Source: Kocuria turfanensis
Lineage (GTDB): Bacteria > Actinomycetota > Actinomycetes > Actinomycetales > Micrococcaceae
Reading direction: 5' to 3'
Length of the DNA: 64,000 nucleotides
Assembly (NCBI RefSeq): GCF_001580365.1
Contig: NZ_CP014480.1
Location: 2,109,008 to 2,173,007, forward strand
Shown here: positions 61,551 to 64,000 of the stretch, in pieces
Layout: each line of letters begins with the position of its first letter
Position numbering within the stretch: the first letter of the stretch is position 1
Made by a program: the position numbers and the translations under genes
The notes under the pieces: model-generated
Database searches by the model: none
Told to the model about the DNA's origin: nothing
Seen by the model: only the letters and a program-made list of their open reading frames with translations

Positions 61551-61831
61551 CCAAGCATCCCGAGCGACCAAGCGCCCCAGCAGCCAGGCACCCCGAGCGA
61601 CCAAGCGCCCAGCGGCCAGGCACCCCGAGCGACCAAGCGCCCAGCGGCCAGGCACCCCGAGCGACCAAGCGCCCAGCGGCCAGGCACCCCGAGCGACCAA
61701 GCGCCCAGCGGCCAGGCACCCCGAGCGACCAAGCGCAAAGCGGCCAGGCACCCCGAGCGACCACGCGGCCCAGCAGCCCAGCGGCCCAGCGGCCACGCGT
61801 TCCGGCGGCCACGCGTTCCGGCGGCCACGCA
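61551..61831. repeat. 32-bp minisatellite, seven copies
   Basis: Copies begin at 61551, 61584, 61616, 61648, 61680, 61712 and 61744, each with CCAGGCACCCCGAGCGACCA as core. The middle copies are identical; the first and last differ, and a degenerate tail of GGCCACGCGTTCC units runs to about 61831. It fills the 359-bp gap between the doxX start and the acetamidase stop. No spacers separate the units. Confidence 0.92.
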
Positions 61832-61872
61832 CCCCAGGGCCGCAGGGTGCGCTCGAGGCCGGCCAGGAGCGG

Positions 61873-63252
61873 TCAGGAGCGGTCGAAGTCGGCCTTGCGG
61901 ATCAGCCCGTGCACGCCTACCGTGCGGTCCACCACCTGGGAGATCGCGAAGTCGGCGGCGGCCGAGAGGTAGGCGTAGGCCACGGCCCGCTCCATGCCCC
62001 TGTCGTGCTCGAGGAAGTCGAGGGCGTTGAGCACGGCCCGGCGCATCGCCACGTCCAGGTCGGAGTTCTGCTCGCCGCCGCCCGCGCCGTCCGGGTCGGA
62101 GAGCCCGATGGGGATCCAGTGCTCGGCGGTCTCGGCGAACGGGTAGTGGTGGGCCACGGACGGGGCGTCCCCCTCCCCCGCGCGGCAGACGGTGAGCCGG
62201 AAGGTCCCGCGCAGCGAGCCCTCCATCGCGGTGAGCGCCACCTCGCCGTCGCCCATGGCCATGTGCGGATCGCCGACGTAGAACAGGGCGCCGTCGGTCT
62301 GCACGGGCAGGTAGAAGGTGGAGCCCACGCCGAGGTGGCGGATGTCGATGTTGCCGCCGCCGAGGGTGGGCGGGATCGAGTTCAGCAGGTCGTCGGTGAG
62401 TCCCGCGCCCCGCTGGTGGGCGACGCCCATCATGCCCATGAAGGGGCGCAGCGGGAAGCGCACCGCCCCGCCGGCCATGACGCCCTGGCCGTGCTCGACC
62501 GGGGTGAACGTGGAGACGTTGCCGTACTCCTCCGGGTTCCCGGTGGCCCGGCCGTCCGTGCCCACCGCCGGCAGGACGTCCTCCACGAGGAGGTCCGCCA
62601 CCGGGCCCCCGCGGGCGGGTCCCGGGAGCGCGCCCTTGCCGTGCCGGCTGGAGACCACCCCGTAGGGCACCCGCAGGTCCGCGCGCAGGGTCTCGATCTT
62701 CAGAACGTCACCGGGGCGGGCCTCCTCCACGAACACGGGTCCGGTGACCACGTGCGGGCCGTCGCGGTCGAAGTCCCGCTCGGTGCGGTCGTAGTCGCGG
62801 GCGATCTCCACCGCGTCGTCGAGCACCCGGGACCTCGGCACACCCTGCCCGGCGAAGAACTCCACGGGGTCCCGGCCCTGGTCCTCGAGGATCCCCTCGT
62901 GGGAGACGGCGTCGATGGTGACCGTCCGCCCCGAGCGCATGCGCAGCGCGGGCTCGGCGTCCACGGACGGCACGTAGCCCCACAGGACGCGGTCCACCTC
63001 GGAGGGCAGGTAGTGGTCGCCGGGGATCGGCCCCCGTCCCGGCTGGAGGATCGTGCCGCGGAAGCCGGGACGCCCGCCGCCCGACGAGGAGGACCGGCCA
63101 CCGGCGCCCGAGGCGGAGGCCACCGCGGCGCCGGCGCCGGTGGTGGTGACGGCACCGGCGGCGGCCACGCCGGCGGCCGCCCGGAAGAAGGTGCGCCGGC
63201 CGAGGCCGCGCTGGAGTTCGTCGGCGGCTCGTCGTGCGAGGTGCTCACGCAT
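61873..63252 (-). CDS. Exported acetamidase/formamidase family protein
   Basis: A 459-residue FmdA/AmdA amidase. An N-terminal Tat signal (RRTFFRAAAGVAAAGAV, about residues 19-35) and a Ser/Gly-rich stretch precede the catalytic domain. Family signatures are the early DAVSHEGILED, HVVTGPVFVEEARPGDVLKI, GGNIDIRHLGVGSTFYLPVQTDGALFYVGDPHMAMGDGEV. It hydrolyses short amides to ammonia and acid, apparently outside the membrane, which is unusual for the family. A second family member lies upstream on the same strand. Confidence 0.86.
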   Translation of the reverse strand: MREHLARRAADELQRGLGRRTFFRAAAGVAAAGAVTTTGAGAAVASASGAGGRSSSSGGGRPGFRGTILQPGRGPIPGDHYLPSEVDRVLWGYVPSVDAEPALRMRSGRTVTIDAVSHEGILEDQGRDPVEFFAGQGVPRSRVLDDAVEIARDYDRTERDFDRDGPHVVTGPVFVEEARPGDVLKIETLRADLRVPYGVVSSRHGKGALPGPARGGPVADLLVEDVLPAVGTDGRATGNPEEYGNVSTFTPVEHGQGVMAGGAVRFPLRPFMGMMGVAHQRGAGLTDDLLNSIPPTLGGGNIDIRHLGVGSTFYLPVQTDGALFYVGDPHMAMGDGEVALTAMEGSLRGTFRLTVCRAGEGDAPSVAHHYPFAETAEHWIPIGLSDPDGAGGGEQNSDLDVAMRRAVLNALDFLEHDRGMERAVAYAYLSAAADFAISQVVDRTVGVHGLIRKADFDRS

Positions 63253-63763
63253 GGGTGGTCTCCCGAGGTCGGATGCGGGTTCGTCGAATGACTACGACCC
63301 TAGGGAGACGGTGTTACGGGATCGGCGCCCCCGTGTTTCGGCACCGTGACGGCGCCGGCAGCTGCCGCCGGGCGGCGCTGGGACGCATCACTGCCGGGCG
63401 GATCGGCCGGACAGAGCGGCCGGACAGAGCGGCCGGGGCCCTGCCCGGCAGGGCGCGAACGAGGTCGTGCGGAAGTGGCGGCGCAGGAAGGGAGCCGCAG
63501 GAAGGGAGCCCCGGGAAGGGAGCCGCGGGCAGCAAGCCGCGGCGGGAGCGCGGCGCAGGGGGTTGGACAGGTCACCGGGCGCCCCGGCCGTGGTGCTCCG
63601 GCCGGCGGCGGGCAGTCCGACCTCGTCGTCGGAACCGCGCACGGACGCCCGCGTGACCTGCGTCACCCAGAGTAGGGGGTCGGAAGTGGTCGTGGTGAAT
63701 GCATGCGCAATATGACCATTGCAACTGCACACGCCGAGGGGATCGGCGCGTGTTCCGGCGGTC
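63253..63763. other. Gene-free 511 bp between the two amidase genes
   Basis: No gene is supported. It holds CGGCCGGACAGAG in two and a half copies (63404-63436) and a 14-bp repeat, AGGAAGGGAGCCGC-like, in three copies (63485-63526). An AT-richer patch (about 63690-63730) with ATATTGCGCATGCATT on the minus strand may hold a promoter for the downstream amidase. Confidence 0.6.
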
Positions 63764-64000
63764 TCAGGCGAAGTCGGCCTTGCGGATCCGGCCGTGCGCG
63801 CCGACCGTGCCGTCCCCCAGACGGGTGACGGCGAACTGGGCGGTGGCCGAGAGGTAGGCGTGGGCGATCGGCCGGTCCAGGCCGCGGTCCCGCTGCAGGA
63901 ACTCCACCCCGGCGCTCACCGCCCGGTGCATGGCCGTGGTCATGCAGAAGGACCGCTCGCCGTCCCCGGCTCCGACCTGACCCGCCGGCTCCTCGGGCGC
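63764..64000 (-). CDS. Acetamidase/formamidase family protein, C-terminal part (cut by window end)
   Basis: The last 78 codons are in the window. They include ERSFCMTTAMHRAVSAGVEF, LDRPIAHAYLSATAQFAVTR and GTVGAHGRIRKADFA before the stop. These align with the C-terminus of the neighbouring amidase (DFAISQVVDRTVGVHGLIRKADF), so the two are tandem paralogues with clear divergence. The start is beyond 64000. Confidence 0.85.
   Translation of the reverse strand, partial: APEEPAGQVGAGDGERSFCMTTAMHRAVSAGVEFLQRDRGLDRPIAHAYLSATAQFAVTRLGDGTVGAHGRIRKADFA

Noticed and set aside
61551-61831. CRISPR array
   Set aside because: The 32-bp units are directly adjacent without unique spacers, and no cas gene is nearby.
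1-64000. tRNA, rRNA, prophage or plasmid replication genes
   Set aside because: None could be recognised; the island at 40-44.8 kb has no integrase, tRNA end or att-like repeats.

Overview
The window is chromosomal DNA from a very GC-rich actinobacterium. Protein types (Zur with a cysteine-free L36, polyphosphate glucokinase, DUF3140/DUF2945 pair, TetR-DHA2 pair, PucR), GTG/TTG starts and several apparently leaderless genes suggest Micrococcaceae, probably Kocuria- or Arthrobacter-like. The genus is an inference; no rRNA or tRNA gene was seen.

Layout: 0.1-2.5 kb, tetR-MFS drug efflux operon. 2.7-4.9 kb, a DUF3140/DUF2945 stress-type pair, an unknown Cys-containing protein and a MarR regulator. 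5.0-7.2 kb, an orphan CbiM-PDGLE metal-uptake component with a hairpin leader, and an alcohol dehydrogenase. 7.3-14 kb, a deaminase, polyphosphate glucokinase, an aromatic-acid-type MFS, a TauE-like exporter, Lrp/alanine dehydrogenase and a D-amino-acid PLP enzyme. 14-18.2 kb, an ascorbate-type PTS (UlaA plus fused UlaC-UlaB), an esterase and an unknown protein.

18.3-28.1 kb is a zinc-homeostasis block: znuA, znuC-znuB-zur, a short COG0523-like ORF with the zinc-free L36 gene, a DppD-DppF/SBP/fused-DppBC transporter and a Cys-rich ferredoxin-like gene. Six copies of one 15-bp motif (TGAGAAC-n-ATTCTCA-like) sit at the four promoters, so Zur probably controls all of them, including the peptide-type transporter.

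28.1-40.0 kb: a class A beta-lactamase-like protein, a YczE-type membrane protein, a PucR-flanked catabolic operon (M20 amidase, amidohydrolase, ThDP enzyme, MHS permease), a CoA-transferase fragment and a xylitol/polyol dehydrogenase with its permease.

40.0-44.8 kb is a visibly lower-GC island: a KAP P-loop NTPase, an IS630 element inserted exactly in its stop codon, and an HNH nuclease. This looks like a defence module.

44.9-64 kb: an alcohol dehydrogenase, small membrane proteins, a CPBP protease, a nucleoside hydrolase-ribokinase fusion divergent from a NupC carrier, a GntR-aldolase-AKR operon next to a deletion-born chimeric ORF, a LysR/MHS/mmsB/mmsA dehydrogenase cluster, a DoxX protein, and two tandem acetamidase/formamidase genes (the second cut by the window end). 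This part is rich in tandem and inverted repeats, including a 12-mer element with 19-nt period at two loci.
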